A program made the translations under genes and the position numbers. 64,000 nucleotides of DNA from contig NZ_QPES01000001.1 of NCBI RefSeq assembly GCF_009455685.1, positions 2,976,001 through 3,040,000 of the forward strand, in the 5' to 3' direction. Positions 24,689 to 33,509 of the stretch are shown piece by piece. The DNA comes from Paraburkholderia hayleyella. Its GTDB lineage: Bacteria; Pseudomonadota; Gammaproteobacteria; Burkholderiales; Burkholderiaceae. How positions within the stretch are numbered: position 1 is the stretch's first letter; each line of letters begins with the position of its first letter. The notes beneath the pieces were generated by a model. The model worked only from the letters and a program-made list of their open reading frames with translations. It ran no database searches and was not told the origin of the DNA.

Positions 24689-26263
24689 ATGACCCAGCCG
24701 CCCTTGCCCTCCTCCCTGCCACCCGTGGCCGCCCTCGATCTCTACCGCCAGCGTCGTGCCCGCGTGCTGGCGGCGTTACGCGCCCAGGGCGGCGGCATCG
24801 CCCTGATTCCGACCGCAGCCGAAGTACGGCGCAACCGCGACATCGACTATCCCTACCGGCATGACAGCTATTTTTATTACCTGACAGGCTTCAGCGAGCC
24901 TGAAGCCCTGCTCGTGCTCGACGCCAGCGCCGCACCTGGCGCGCCAGCCTGCTTGCTCTTTTGCCGCGAACGCAACGCCCAGCGCGAAACCTGGGAAGGC
25001 CTGCGCTGCGGCCCGGAACGCGCGCCCGCGGTGCTGGGCGTCGATGCGGCCTTCGCCTTCGACGAGCGCGATACCTACTTGCCGCAACGGCTCTCGAACC
25101 AGCCCGCGCTGTATTACGCGCTAGGCACCTCGGCCGAACTCGATACCGCCGTGCGCGGCTGGCTCGATGCGGTGCGCGCACGGGGTCGCAGCGGGGTCAC
25201 CGCGCCCACGGCGGCGTACGACCTGCTGCCACTGCTCGACGAAATGCGGCTGCACAAGGATGCGCACGAATGCGCGCTGATGCGTCGTGCCGGGCAGATT
25301 TCGGCACTGGCCCATCGCCGCGCGATGGCGGCTTGCCGCCCTGGCCTGCGGGAATATGCGCTCGAAGCCGAATTGCTCTACACCTTCCGCCAGCAGGGGG
25401 CCCAGGCACCCGCGTATGGCTCGATTGTCGCGGCCGGAGCCAACGCTTGCGTGCTGCACTATCCGGCGGGCGATACCGTGATCCAGGACGGTGACCTGAT
25501 CCTGATCGACGCGGCCTGCGAACTCGACGGCTACGCCGCCGATATCACCCGCACGTTCCCGGCCAATGGCCGGTTTTCTCCGGCGCAGCGCGAGCTTTAC
25601 GACATCGTGCTGGCCGCGCAGCAGGCGGCCATCGCGGCCACGCGCGCGGGCGCCAGTTTCGAGGCGCCGCATCAGGCGGCGCTTCAGGTGCTGGCGCAGG
25701 GGTTGCTGGATACCGGCATCCTCAGCCGCGAGCGGTACGCCAGCGCCGCCGACGTCATCGCCGAACGCGCCTATCTGCGCTTTTACATGCATCGCACGAG
25801 CCACTGGATCGGCATGGATGTGCACGATTGCGGCGATTATTTCGAACGCGAGGCTGGCAAGGGCGATCTGACTGATGCAGCCAGAACGCTGCAAACTGCG
25901 CAAACCGCGGCTGTCACGGACACGGCCAACGCTACGCACACCACGAATGTCACGAATGCCACGAACGCCACAAACACGGCCAGCGCCGCCCCGCGCGCCC
26001 GCACGCTGGCTGAATCCATGGCGCTCACGATCGAACCCGGCCTCTACATCCCCGCCGCCGACGACATACCGCCGCAATACTGGAACATCGGCATCCGCAT
26101 CGAAGACGACGTGATCGTCACCGCCACCGGATGCGAGCTGCTCACGCGCGATGTGCCCGTCGAGGCCGATGCCATCGAAGCGCTCATGCAAGACGCCCGA
26201 AGCGCCCAGCACGTTCCGGACGCCCGTCCCCCGCACGCGACCGCTGGCAATGCGGCGGGCTGA
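24689..26263 (+). CDS. pepP: Xaa-Pro aminopeptidase (aminopeptidase P) with a low-complexity insert
   Basis: 524 residues, longer than the ~440 of E. coli PepP. An N-terminal creatinase-like domain (YRQRRARVLAAL, FYYLTGFSEPEA) precedes the pita-bread catalytic domain. The five metal ligands can be placed: D274 and D285 (LIDAACELDGYAADITRTF), H372 (SHWIGMDVHD), E449 (TIEPGLYIP) and E472 (GIRIEDDV). Between H372 and E449 there is an extra stretch of about 48 residues dominated by Thr, Ala and Asn, made from imperfect 9-15-base DNA repeats. The enzyme removes N-terminal residues preceding proline. Followed 15 bases later by ubiH, as in many proteobacteria. Confidence 0.94.
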   Translation: MTQPPLPSSLPPVAALDLYRQRRARVLAALRAQGGGIALIPTAAEVRRNRDIDYPYRHDSYFYYLTGFSEPEALLVLDASAAPGAPACLLFCRERNAQRETWEGLRCGPERAPAVLGVDAAFAFDERDTYLPQRLSNQPALYYALGTSAELDTAVRGWLDAVRARGRSGVTAPTAAYDLLPLLDEMRLHKDAHECALMRRAGQISALAHRRAMAACRPGLREYALEAELLYTFRQQGAQAPAYGSIVAAGANACVLHYPAGDTVIQDGDLILIDAACELDGYAADITRTFPANGRFSPAQRELYDIVLAAQQAAIAATRAGASFEAPHQAALQVLAQGLLDTGILSRERYASAADVIAERAYLRFYMHRTSHWIGMDVHDCGDYFEREAGKGDLTDAARTLQTAQTAAVTDTANATHTTNVTNATNATNTASAAPRARTLAESMALTIEPGLYIPAADDIPPQYWNIGIRIEDDVIVTATGCELLTRDVPVEADAIEALMQDARSAQHVPDARPPHATAGNAAG

Positions 26264-26278
26264 TTCCCCCACTCACTC

Positions 26279-27559
26279 ATGACCTCATCGCCCTTGTCTA
26301 CGCCGCCTTCCGTTCCAGCCCGCGCCACGGCCACACCCACGGCCACACCCACTGCCACCGCCCAAACCACCCCATGTCAATTCGACGTCACCATCGTCGG
26401 CGCGGGCCCGGTTGGCCTGGCACTCGCGGCATGGCTCACGCGTCGCAGCGCGACCCGTGCACTGTCCGTGGCACTGGTGGACGCGCGCGATCCCGCCAGC
26501 GCCCAAGGCGACCCGCGCGCGATTGCGATCTCGCACGGCAGCCGGACCCTGCTCGAAACCCTGTGCTGGCCCGCCGACGCCACGGCGATCAACCGCATCC
26601 ACGTTTCGCAACGCGGCCATTTCGGCCGCACACTGATCGACCACACCGAACACGGCCTGCCCGCGCTGGGCTATGTGCTGCGTTATGGCTCAATTGTCCA
26701 GGCGCTGGCGCAAACGGTCAGCGGCACGCCTGTGCAGTGGTTTCAGTCGACCTCCGCGCACGCGCCCGAAGCCACGCCCGATGCAGTCCATCTGACGCTC
26801 AGCCCCACAATGAAAGAGACCGATACGGGGCCCGCGCACGACTTAAGCACCCGCATTCTGGTCAATGCCGAAGGCGGCCTGTTCGATGCTCAAAGCCCTC
26901 GCCGCACACGCCCCGAGGTACGGCGCGACTATGCACAAACCGCGCTGGTCGGCATCGTCAGCGTGGCGCAACCGCGAGCCCATGTCGCCTGGGAGCGCTT
27001 CACCGCCGAAGGCCCACTTGCGCTGCTGCCGCTGGGCGGCGCAGGCGAGGCCGATTTCGCCCTGGTCTGGTGCTGCACACCGGAGCAAGCCGCGCACCGC
27101 GCGGCACTGCCCGATGGAGCCTTCCTCGCCGAACTGGGCCGCGCCTTCGGCGGCTACATGGGCCGCTTCACCCGCATCCAGTCACGCGCGGCATTTCCGC
27201 TGGGCCTGAGTGCGCTCGAAACCCCCGTTCAGGGCCGCATCGCCGCCATTGGCAATGCCGCGCAAACGCTGCATCCGGTGGCAGGTCAAGGGCTCAATCT
27301 CGGGCTGCGCGATGCCTACGCTCTAGCCGACGCCCTGGCGCAGCATGGCGCGACGCCACTCGCGCTCGCCCTGTTCGCCCAGCGCCGTGCACGCGACCGG
27401 CGCCTAACGATTCGCGCGACCGACGCCCTGGCGCGTCTGTTTACGGTGGATGCGCCCGCGTTCGGCGCCGTGCGCGGTCTGGCGCTCAGCGCGCTCGACC
27501 TGGCACCGCCACTCAAGGCAGCGCTCGCGCGGCAGATGATGTTCGGCCAGCGCCGCTGA
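26279..27559 (+). CDS. ubiH: FAD-dependent ubiquinone-biosynthesis hydroxylase (UbiH-like)
   Basis: 426 residues. FAD-binding motif VTIVGAGPVGLALAAWL begins near residue 37. The second FAD signature is GRIAAIGNAAQTLHPVAGQG with LNLGLRDAYALADAL. These are typical of UbiH/UbiF/VisC monooxygenases, which hydroxylate the quinone ring during ubiquinone synthesis. Adjacency to pepP favours UbiH. The first 35 residues (SVPARATATPTATPTAT...) are a Thr/Ala/Pro expansion encoded by a 12-base DNA repeat and are absent from typical homologues. The frame +2 to this gene is also open for >400 codons but is a GC-bias artefact. Confidence 0.9.
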   Translation: MTSSPLSTPPSVPARATATPTATPTATAQTTPCQFDVTIVGAGPVGLALAAWLTRRSATRALSVALVDARDPASAQGDPRAIAISHGSRTLLETLCWPADATAINRIHVSQRGHFGRTLIDHTEHGLPALGYVLRYGSIVQALAQTVSGTPVQWFQSTSAHAPEATPDAVHLTLSPTMKETDTGPAHDLSTRILVNAEGGLFDAQSPRRTRPEVRRDYAQTALVGIVSVAQPRAHVAWERFTAEGPLALLPLGGAGEADFALVWCCTPEQAAHRAALPDGAFLAELGRAFGGYMGRFTRIQSRAAFPLGLSALETPVQGRIAAIGNAAQTLHPVAGQGLNLGLRDAYALADALAQHGATPLALALFAQRRARDRRLTIRATDALARLFTVDAPAFGAVRGLALSALDLAPPLKAALARQMMFGQRR

Positions 27560-27790
27560 TCTGAGTGAGGCAACAGCGCCTTGCCTGATACCCGCCTGGA
27601 GCACACGCACGGTGCTTCAGCGGAAATTTCATTCCATCCGCCCAGCCCATTTGAAATGGATAGGCTGCGATTGACGGTAAAATACGCGCTTCTCTTTTCT
27701 CTTATTTCTTGTGCCTCCATTCTGCGCGTACCCCCGCATCTCGCCGTGGAGGCTTACGGCACTGGCCCGGCACTGACCCTTTTCCGTCCC

Positions 27791-28879
27791 ATGTTCACCC
27801 TTGGTTCTCACACATTGCCCAATAACCTGTTCGTGGCCCCGATGGCGGGTGTCACCGACAGGCCTTTTCGCCAACTGTGCAAACGGTTGGGCGCGGGCTA
27901 TGCGGTCTCGGAAATGGTCGCGTCGAATGCGCAATTGTGGAAAAGCGAAAAAACCATGCGCCGCGCCAATCACATGGGTGAAGTCGAACCCATCGCGGTG
28001 CAGATCGCCGGAGCCGACCCGCAGATGATGGCCGACGCCGCGCGCTACAACGTCGCCAACGGTGCGCAGGTCATCGACATCAATATGGGCTGTCCGGCCA
28101 AAAAGGTCTGCAACGTGGCCGCGGGCTCGGCGCTGCTGCAAAACGAGCCGCTGGTGCAGCGCATTGTCAGCGCGGTGGTCGATGCGGTTGGGCGCGGCAC
28201 GGATGCGGTGCCGGTCACACTCAAGATCCGCACCGGCTGGGACCGCGAGCATCGCAATGCGCTCGCCATCGCCCGCCTCGCCGAACAATCCGGCATCGCC
28301 ATGCTGACCGTGCATGGCCGCACCCGCGCCGATCTGTATCGCGGCGACGCCGAATACGACACCATCGCCGCCGTCAAGGCCGCCGTGCGCATTCCGGTGG
28401 TCGCCAATGGCGACATCATCTCGCCGCACAAGGCCCATGCCGTGCTCGCCGCCACCGGCGCCGACGCCATCATGATTGGCCGTGCCGCCCAGGGCCGCCC
28501 CTGGCTCTTTCGTGAGATCGCCCATTTTCTGCAAACCGGCGAGCTGCTGCTGCCACCGCTCATCGACGAAATTCAGCAAGTGATGAACGAGCATCTCGAA
28601 GATCATTACGCGTTCTATGGCGAATTTACCGGGGTACGCACCGCACGCAAGCACATCGGCTGGTACACTCGCGGCCTTTCTGGTGCCAGCGTGTTCCGCC
28701 ATCACATGAACACACTGGACACCACTCGCGCGCAACTGCTCGCCGTCAACGCGTTCTTCGAAGCACAAAAGGCCCTCTCCGAGCGCCTGACGTATCTCGA
28801 CGAAAGCGACACCGGCGACACCGGCGAAACCGCACAGCCCGAGCGCGAACCAGCCCACACCGACCACCTGGCAGCATGA
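27791..28879 (+). CDS. dusB: DusB, tRNA-dihydrouridine synthase
   Basis: 362 residues from the ATG at 27791 (MFTLGSHTLPNNLFVAPMAGVTD). The FMN-binding TIM barrel shows APMAGVTDRPFRQL, the catalytic C101 in DINMGCPAKKV, TLKIRTGWD, TVHGRTRADLY and ANGDI / IGRAAQGRPW. It reduces uridine to dihydrouridine in the tRNA D-loop. The C-terminal 30 residues (DTGDTGETAQPEREP) are a repeat-derived acidic tail. The stop overlaps the fis start by 4 bases; dusB-fis is a conserved operon in proteobacteria. Sequence from 27581 is open but poorly coding. Confidence 0.96.
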   Translation: MFTLGSHTLPNNLFVAPMAGVTDRPFRQLCKRLGAGYAVSEMVASNAQLWKSEKTMRRANHMGEVEPIAVQIAGADPQMMADAARYNVANGAQVIDINMGCPAKKVCNVAAGSALLQNEPLVQRIVSAVVDAVGRGTDAVPVTLKIRTGWDREHRNALAIARLAEQSGIAMLTVHGRTRADLYRGDAEYDTIAAVKAAVRIPVVANGDIISPHKAHAVLAATGADAIMIGRAAQGRPWLFREIAHFLQTGELLLPPLIDEIQQVMNEHLEDHYAFYGEFTGVRTARKHIGWYTRGLSGASVFRHHMNTLDTTRAQLLAVNAFFEAQKALSERLTYLDESDTGDTGETAQPEREPAHTDHLAA

Positions 28880-29109
28880 GCAAGCACATCATCGAACAAT
28901 CTGTCCGCGATAGCCTCGACGTTTATTTTCAGGATCTCGACGGCTCAAATCCGCACGATGTCTATGACATGGTCATCGCCTGCGTCGAAAAACCCATGCT
29001 CGAAGTCGTACTCGAGCAAGCGGGCGGCAACCAGTCGCTCGCCGCCGAATACCTCGGCATCAATCGCAACACGCTGCGCAAGAAACTGCAACAGCACGGC
29101 CTGTTGTAG
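28876..29109 (+). CDS. fis: Fis, nucleoid-associated DNA-binding protein
   Basis: 77 residues. The C-terminal helix-turn-helix is clear: QAGGNQSLAAEYLGINRNTLRKKL. The N-terminus is shorter than in E. coli Fis (98 residues), as is usual in beta-proteobacteria. Fis bends DNA, activates rRNA and tRNA promoters and stabilises nucleoid structure. It is translationally coupled to dusB (ATGA overlap). Confidence 0.96.
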   Translation: MSKHIIEQSVRDSLDVYFQDLDGSNPHDVYDMVIACVEKPMLEVVLEQAGGNQSLAAEYLGINRNTLRKKLQQHGLL

Positions 29110-29120
29110 CAACAGCGATT

Positions 29121-29174
29121 GGCGATAGTGAGCGGTAGTCAGCGATAGTCAGCGATAGTCAGCGGTATTTAGCG
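29121..29174. repeat. 10-bp tandem repeat between fis and purH
   Basis: Five imperfect units of the form AGCGATAGTC / AGCGGTAGTC, starting 12 bases after the fis stop and ending 112 bases before purH. Confidence 0.9.
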
Positions 29175-29285
29175 CTGCTTGCCTGGCTTGCCGCTGCGAC
29201 CGCGGTCACTCCGCTGTGAGTACGGCTTTCGTTTTTTTGTTTTTCGTTCTCCCGTCCCTGTCCTTCACCGGTTTTCTTTCAGATC

Positions 29286-30851
29286 ATGATCCAGCAAGCG
29301 CTCATCTCCGTTTCCGATAAATCCGGCATCGTCGATTTCGCCCGCGCGCTTTCGGCGCTTGGCGTCAGGCTGCTGTCCACCGGCGGCACTGCCAAACTGC
29401 TAGCCGAAGCGGGCTTGCCCGTCACCGAAGTTGCCGATTACACCGGCTTTCCGGAAATGCTCGATGGGCGAGTCAAGACCCTGCATCCCAAAGTGCACGG
29501 CGGCATTCTGGCGCGGCGCGATCTACCCGCGCACATGGCGGCGCTCGAACAGCATGACATTCCCACCATCGACTTGCTGGTCGTGAACCTGTATCCATTC
29601 GTGCAGACGGTGGCGCAAACCACCTGCTCGCTCGAAGACGCCATCGAAAACATCGACATCGGCGGCCCGACGATGCTGCGCTCGGCGGCCAAGAATCACC
29701 GCGATGTCACCGTGGTGGTGGACCCGGCGGATTACGCTACTGTGCTCGACGAGATGCGCGCCAACGGCAATACCCTGAGCTACGCAAGCAACTTCCGCCT
29801 GGCAACCAAGGTATTCGCGCACACCGCGCAGTACGACGGCGCGATCACGAACTACCTGAGCAGCCTGACCGACGAGTTGCAGCACGCCTCGCGCCAGCCC
29901 TACCCTGCGACGCTCAACCTCGCCTTCGACAAGGTGCAAGACCTGCGCTATGGCGAGAACCCGCATCAAAGCGCGGCGTTTTACCGCGACCTGAGCGTGC
30001 CCGAAGGCGCGCTGGCCAACTATCGCCAGTTGCAGGGCAAGGCGCTGTCGTACAACAACATCGCTGACTCCGATGCCGCCTGGGAATGCGTGAAAACCTT
30101 CGAGGCGCCCGCCTGCGTCATCATCAAGCACGCTAATCCGTGTGGCGTGGCGCTCGGCGAATCTGCCGCAGACGCTTACGCGAAAGCGTTGCAGACGGAT
30201 CCCACCTCGGCTTTCGGCGGCATCATCGCGTTTAACCGTGAAGTCGACGAAGCCACGGCGCAAGCGGTGGCCAGACAGTTCGTCGAAGTGCTGATCGCGC
30301 CATCGTTCAGCGCTGCCGCGCTCCAGGTGTTCAGCGCCAAACAGAACGTGCGTGTGCTCGAAATCCCGCTCGGCGCGGCGCACAACACGTTCGACCTGAA
30401 ACGTGTCGGCGGCGGGCTGCTGGTGCAATCGCCCGATGCGAGGAACGTGCAGCCGCACGAGCTGCGCGTCGTCACCAGGCGCCATCCCACTCCCGGCGAA
30501 ATGGACAACCTGCTGTTCGCTTGGCGCGTGGCCAAATTCGTCAAGTCGAATGCGATTGTGTTTTGCGGCAACGGCATGACGCTCGGCGTCGGGGCCGGCC
30601 AGATGAGCCGCATCGATTCGGCGCGGATCGCCTGCATCAAGGCGCAAAACGCCGGTTTGTCGCTGACGGGCTCAGCGGTGGCCTCGGACGCTTTTTTCCC
30701 GTTTCGTGACGGCCTCGATGTCGTGGTCGCCGCGGGTGCGAGCTGCGTGATTCACCCAGGCGGCTCAATGCGCGACGACGAGGTCATCGCCGCCGCAGAC
30801 GAACACAATATCGCCATGGTGCTCACCGGCGTGCGTCACTTTCGCCATTAA
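29286..30851 (+). CDS. purH: PurH, bifunctional AICAR transformylase / IMP cyclohydrolase
   Basis: 521 residues, full length. The N-terminal MGS-like IMP cyclohydrolase domain (ALISVSDKSGIVDFARAL, STGGTAKLL, KTLHPKVHGGIL) is followed by the AICAR transformylase domain with YGENPHQSAAFY, KHANPCGVA and SDAFFPFRDGLD. It catalyses the last two steps of purine synthesis. The ATG at 29286 is preceded by a T-rich leader. Terminator 65 bases downstream. Confidence 0.97.
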   Translation: MIQQALISVSDKSGIVDFARALSALGVRLLSTGGTAKLLAEAGLPVTEVADYTGFPEMLDGRVKTLHPKVHGGILARRDLPAHMAALEQHDIPTIDLLVVNLYPFVQTVAQTTCSLEDAIENIDIGGPTMLRSAAKNHRDVTVVVDPADYATVLDEMRANGNTLSYASNFRLATKVFAHTAQYDGAITNYLSSLTDELQHASRQPYPATLNLAFDKVQDLRYGENPHQSAAFYRDLSVPEGALANYRQLQGKALSYNNIADSDAAWECVKTFEAPACVIIKHANPCGVALGESAADAYAKALQTDPTSAFGGIIAFNREVDEATAQAVARQFVEVLIAPSFSAAALQVFSAKQNVRVLEIPLGAAHNTFDLKRVGGGLLVQSPDARNVQPHELRVVTRRHPTPGEMDNLLFAWRVAKFVKSNAIVFCGNGMTLGVGAGQMSRIDSARIACIKAQNAGLSLTGSAVASDAFFPFRDGLDVVVAAGASCVIHPGGSMRDDEVIAAADEHNIAMVLTGVRHFRH

Positions 30852-30888
30852 CTCACCACTGGGCAGCGGCCTGAGGCGGGCCCATGCC

Positions 30889-30910
30889 TCATGCGTGTCT
30901 CATGCGTGTC
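30889..30910. repeat. 11-bp direct repeat after purH
   Basis: Two identical adjacent copies of TCATGCGTGTC, directly before the purH terminator. Confidence 0.85.
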
Positions 30911-30913
30911 TTT

Positions 30914-30942
30914 GGGCCCGCTGGCTTACCCAGCGGGCTTTT
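30914..30942 (+). terminator. Rho-independent terminator of purH
   Basis: Perfect 9-base stem (30916-30924 with 30930-30938), 5-base loop, followed by TTTTG. Confidence 0.85.
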
Positions 30943-31059
30943 GCCCTGTACCGCTCAGATCATGCGCCGGCCTGCAGGCGAATCCGGGCACATCGTGCAG
31001 CCCCTTCGCGCCGGCCTTTCGTTGTAGCATCACAGCCATTCCTGTTCGCCTCACCCCTC

Positions 31060-31602
31060 ATGAGAATTCTCGGCATCGACCCCGGTTTGCGTGTGACAGG
31101 CTTTGGCATCATCGACCAAACCGGCCAGCAGCTCACCTATGTCACCAGCGGCGTCATCAAGACCGCCGACGCTGATTTGCCATCGCGGCTCGGTACGATC
31201 TTCGACGGCATTGCAACGCTAGCCCGCCAGCATGCCCCCGATCAGTCCGCCATCGAAAAAGTCTTCGTCAACGTCAATCCGCAATCGACGCTGCTGCTGG
31301 GCCAGGCACGGGGCGCGGCGATCTGCGCGCTGGTGGCTCATGGCGTGCCGGTAGCCGAATACACCGCACTTCAGCTCAAACAGGCGGTGGTAGGCTATGG
31401 CCGCGCCAGCAAAGAGCAAATGCAGCAAATGGTGGCGCGTCTGCTGTGCCTGTCGGGCACGCCCGGTACCGATGCCGCCGACGCGCTCGGCATGGCGATC
31501 TGCCACGCCCACGGTGGCAGCACACTCAGCACGCTGGGCGGCATCGCTCCAGCGCTGGCCAAAAAAGGGCTGCGCGTGCGCCGTGGCCGCTTGATTGGCT
31601 AG
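31060..31602 (+). CDS. ruvC: RuvC, Holliday-junction resolvase
   Basis: 180 residues from the ATG at 31060 (MRILGIDPGLRVTGFGI). The catalytic Asp7 is in ILGIDPG, the Glu in SAIEKVFVN, and the final acidic pair in TDAADALGMAICHAH. RuvC cuts Holliday junctions processed by RuvAB. It precedes ruvA and ruvB on the same strand; together they form a complete resolvasome locus. Longer upstream frame is non-coding. Confidence 0.97.
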   Translation: MRILGIDPGLRVTGFGIIDQTGQQLTYVTSGVIKTADADLPSRLGTIFDGIATLARQHAPDQSAIEKVFVNVNPQSTLLLGQARGAAICALVAHGVPVAEYTALQLKQAVVGYGRASKEQMQQMVARLLCLSGTPGTDAADALGMAICHAHGGSTLSTLGGIAPALAKKGLRVRRGRLIG

Positions 31603-31719
31603 GTCTGCGGCGGCCGGACCGTGAGCGGCTATGCGTTCGGGCCTGAGACGGCACCCACCGCACAATAGGCACAGGGCAATCCAGAATCCGCGCGCCGTAT
31701 CTCACACGACAAGGCGCAA

Positions 31720-31743
31720 GCACAGGCACAGGCACACGCACAC
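31720..31743. repeat. 6-bp tandem repeat upstream of ruvA
   Basis: Four units (GCACAG, GCACAG, GCACAC, GCACAC) lie 40-63 bases before the ruvA start. Confidence 0.8.
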
Positions 31744-31782
31744 GTTTATCCTTAATCCCACCTTCACCACGGTTGAAGCGCC

Positions 31783-32364
31783 ATGATTGGTCGTATTGCC
31801 GGCATCTTGCTGGAAAAAAATCCGCCGCACCTGCTCATCGACTGCAACGGGCTGGGCTATGAAATCGACGTGCCCATGAGCACCTTCTACAACCTCCCCG
31901 CAACCGGCGAGAAAGTCACGCTGCTGACGCAAATGATCGTGCGCGAGGATGCCCATCTGCTCTACGGTTTTGGCAGCGCGCCCGAGCGCGCGACCTTCCG
32001 CGAGTTGCTGAAGATCAGCGGCATCGGCGCACGCATGGCGCTAGCGGTGCTCTCGGGCATGAGCGTGCACGAACTGGCGCAAACAGTGACGCTGCAAGAC
32101 GCCGCGCGTCTGACCCGCGTGCCGGGTATCGGCAAGAAAACAGCGGAGCGGCTGCTGCTCGAACTCAAAGGCAAGCTCGGCGCGGATCTGGGTGCAGCAG
32201 CGGGCAGCGTGAGCGCTCCGGCGCACACCACCGATATCCTGAACGCGTTGCTGGCCCTGGGTTACTCCGAGAAAGAAGCGCTCGCCGCAGTGAAAAACGT
32301 TCCCGCCGGAACCGGGGTATCGGACGGCATCAAACTGGCGCTCAAGGCGCTATCCAAAGCCTAG
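31783..32364 (+). CDS. ruvA: RuvA, Holliday-junction branch-migration subunit
   Basis: 193 residues. N-terminal OB fold (MIGRIAGILLEKNPPHLLIDCNGLGYEIDVP), two helix-hairpin-helix motifs (LLKISGIGARMALAVLSG and LTRVPGIGKKTAERLLLEL) and the C-terminal UBA-like domain that contacts RuvB. It recognises Holliday junctions and recruits the RuvB motor. 180 bases after ruvC. Confidence 0.97.
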   Translation: MIGRIAGILLEKNPPHLLIDCNGLGYEIDVPMSTFYNLPATGEKVTLLTQMIVREDAHLLYGFGSAPERATFRELLKISGIGARMALAVLSGMSVHELAQTVTLQDAARLTRVPGIGKKTAERLLLELKGKLGADLGAAAGSVSAPAHTTDILNALLALGYSEKEALAAVKNVPAGTGVSDGIKLALKALSKA

Positions 32365-32429
32365 GAAAGCCCCAGGAACCGTCTGAGCCAGCGCCGGGAA
32401 ACCCTATTTCGCACGAGTACAATGCGCCC

Positions 32430-33500
32430 ATGATCGAAACCGATAAACTCTCCGCTGAACGCATCATCGCGGCCACGCCCGTGTCGCCCAACGAAGAAGC
32501 GTTCGAGCGCGCCTTGCGCCCGCGCCAGCTCGACGAATATGTCGGCCAGGAAAAAGTGCGCGGCCAACTGGAAATTTTTATCGAAGCCGCACGGCGGCGT
32601 TCGGAGTCGCTCGATCACGTGCTGCTGTTCGGCCCGCCTGGGCTGGGCAAAACCACGCTGGCCCATATCATCGCGCGCGAAATGGGGGTCAATCTGCGCC
32701 AGACCTCCGGCCCCGTGCTGGAGCGCGCAGGCGACCTGGCCGCGCTGCTCACCAATCTCGAAGCCAACGATGTCCTTTTCATCGACGAAATTCATCGGCT
32801 CTCGCCGGTCGTCGAAGAAATCCTGTATCCCGCGCTGGAGGATTACCAAATCGACATCATGATCGGCGAAGGGCCCGCTGCACGTAGCGTCAAGCTCGAT
32901 CTGCAACCCTTCACGCTAGTGGGGGCCACCACCCGCGCCGGGATGCTGACCAATCCGCTACGCGACCGCTTCGGTATCGTGGCGCGTCTTGAGTTTTATA
33001 GCGCCGAAGAACTCACGCGCATCGTCATCCGCTCGGCGTCGTTGCTCAACGCGCACATTCACCCGGATGGCGCCTTCGAAATCGCCAAACGCTCGCGCGG
33101 TACACCTCGTATTGCCAACCGGCTCTTGCGCCGGGTGCGGGATTTCGCGGAAGTCAAAGCCGATGGCAAGATCACGGCGCAGGTGGCCGATGCCGCCCTC
33201 AAGATGCTCGATGTCGACGCTGTAGGCTTTGACCTGATGGACCGCAAGCTGCTCGAAGCGATCCTGCACAAGTTCGATGGCGGGCCGGTCGGGGTGGACA
33301 ATCTGGCCGCCGCGATCGGCGAAGAGCGCGACACGATCGAAGATGTGCTTGAGCCCTATCTGATCCAGCAAGGCTTCTTGCAACGCACGCCGCGCGGCCG
33401 CATCGCCACCTTGCTGACGTACCGCCACTTCGGCCTTGCCGCACCGGCCGCGGATGGGGCAAACCCCGTGCCCGACCTGTGGAGTAGCGGTACGCCCTGA
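32430..33500 (+). CDS. ruvB: RuvB, Holliday-junction helicase motor
   Basis: 356 residues. AAA+ ATPase with Walker A FGPPGLGKTTLA, Walker B NDVLFIDEIHRL, sensor 1 (VGATTRAGML) and the arginine finger region PLRDRFGI, then a winged-helix DNA-binding domain (GFLQRTPRGRIAT). Full length. The last 20 residues are variable. The stop is only 9 bases from the end of the convergent small-gene operon at 33510, with no terminator between. Confidence 0.98.
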   Translation: MIETDKLSAERIIAATPVSPNEEAFERALRPRQLDEYVGQEKVRGQLEIFIEAARRRSESLDHVLLFGPPGLGKTTLAHIIAREMGVNLRQTSGPVLERAGDLAALLTNLEANDVLFIDEIHRLSPVVEEILYPALEDYQIDIMIGEGPAARSVKLDLQPFTLVGATTRAGMLTNPLRDRFGIVARLEFYSAEELTRIVIRSASLLNAHIHPDGAFEIAKRSRGTPRIANRLLRRVRDFAEVKADGKITAQVADAALKMLDVDAVGFDLMDRKLLEAILHKFDGGPVGVDNLAAAIGEERDTIEDVLEPYLIQQGFLQRTPRGRIATLLTYRHFGLAAPAADGANPVPDLWSSGTP

Positions 33501-33509
33501 AAGGCGGTT

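Noticed and set aside
25121..26272. A 383-codon antisense frame over pepP
   Set aside because: Shadow of pepP; glycine/arginine-rich with no recognisable domain.
26131..27564. A 477-codon open frame on the plus strand over the UbiH gene
   Set aside because: It is Arg/Pro/His-rich, has no family resemblance and shadows ubiH, whose FAD motifs are unmistakable. It results from GC-rich codon bias.
27629..28867. A 412-codon antisense frame over dusB
   Set aside because: Shadow frame; the sense strand holds the conserved DusB active site.
29121..29174. Tandem repeats as possible CRISPR arrays
   Set aside because: Units are only 6-11 bp, contiguous without spacers, and no cas genes are present.
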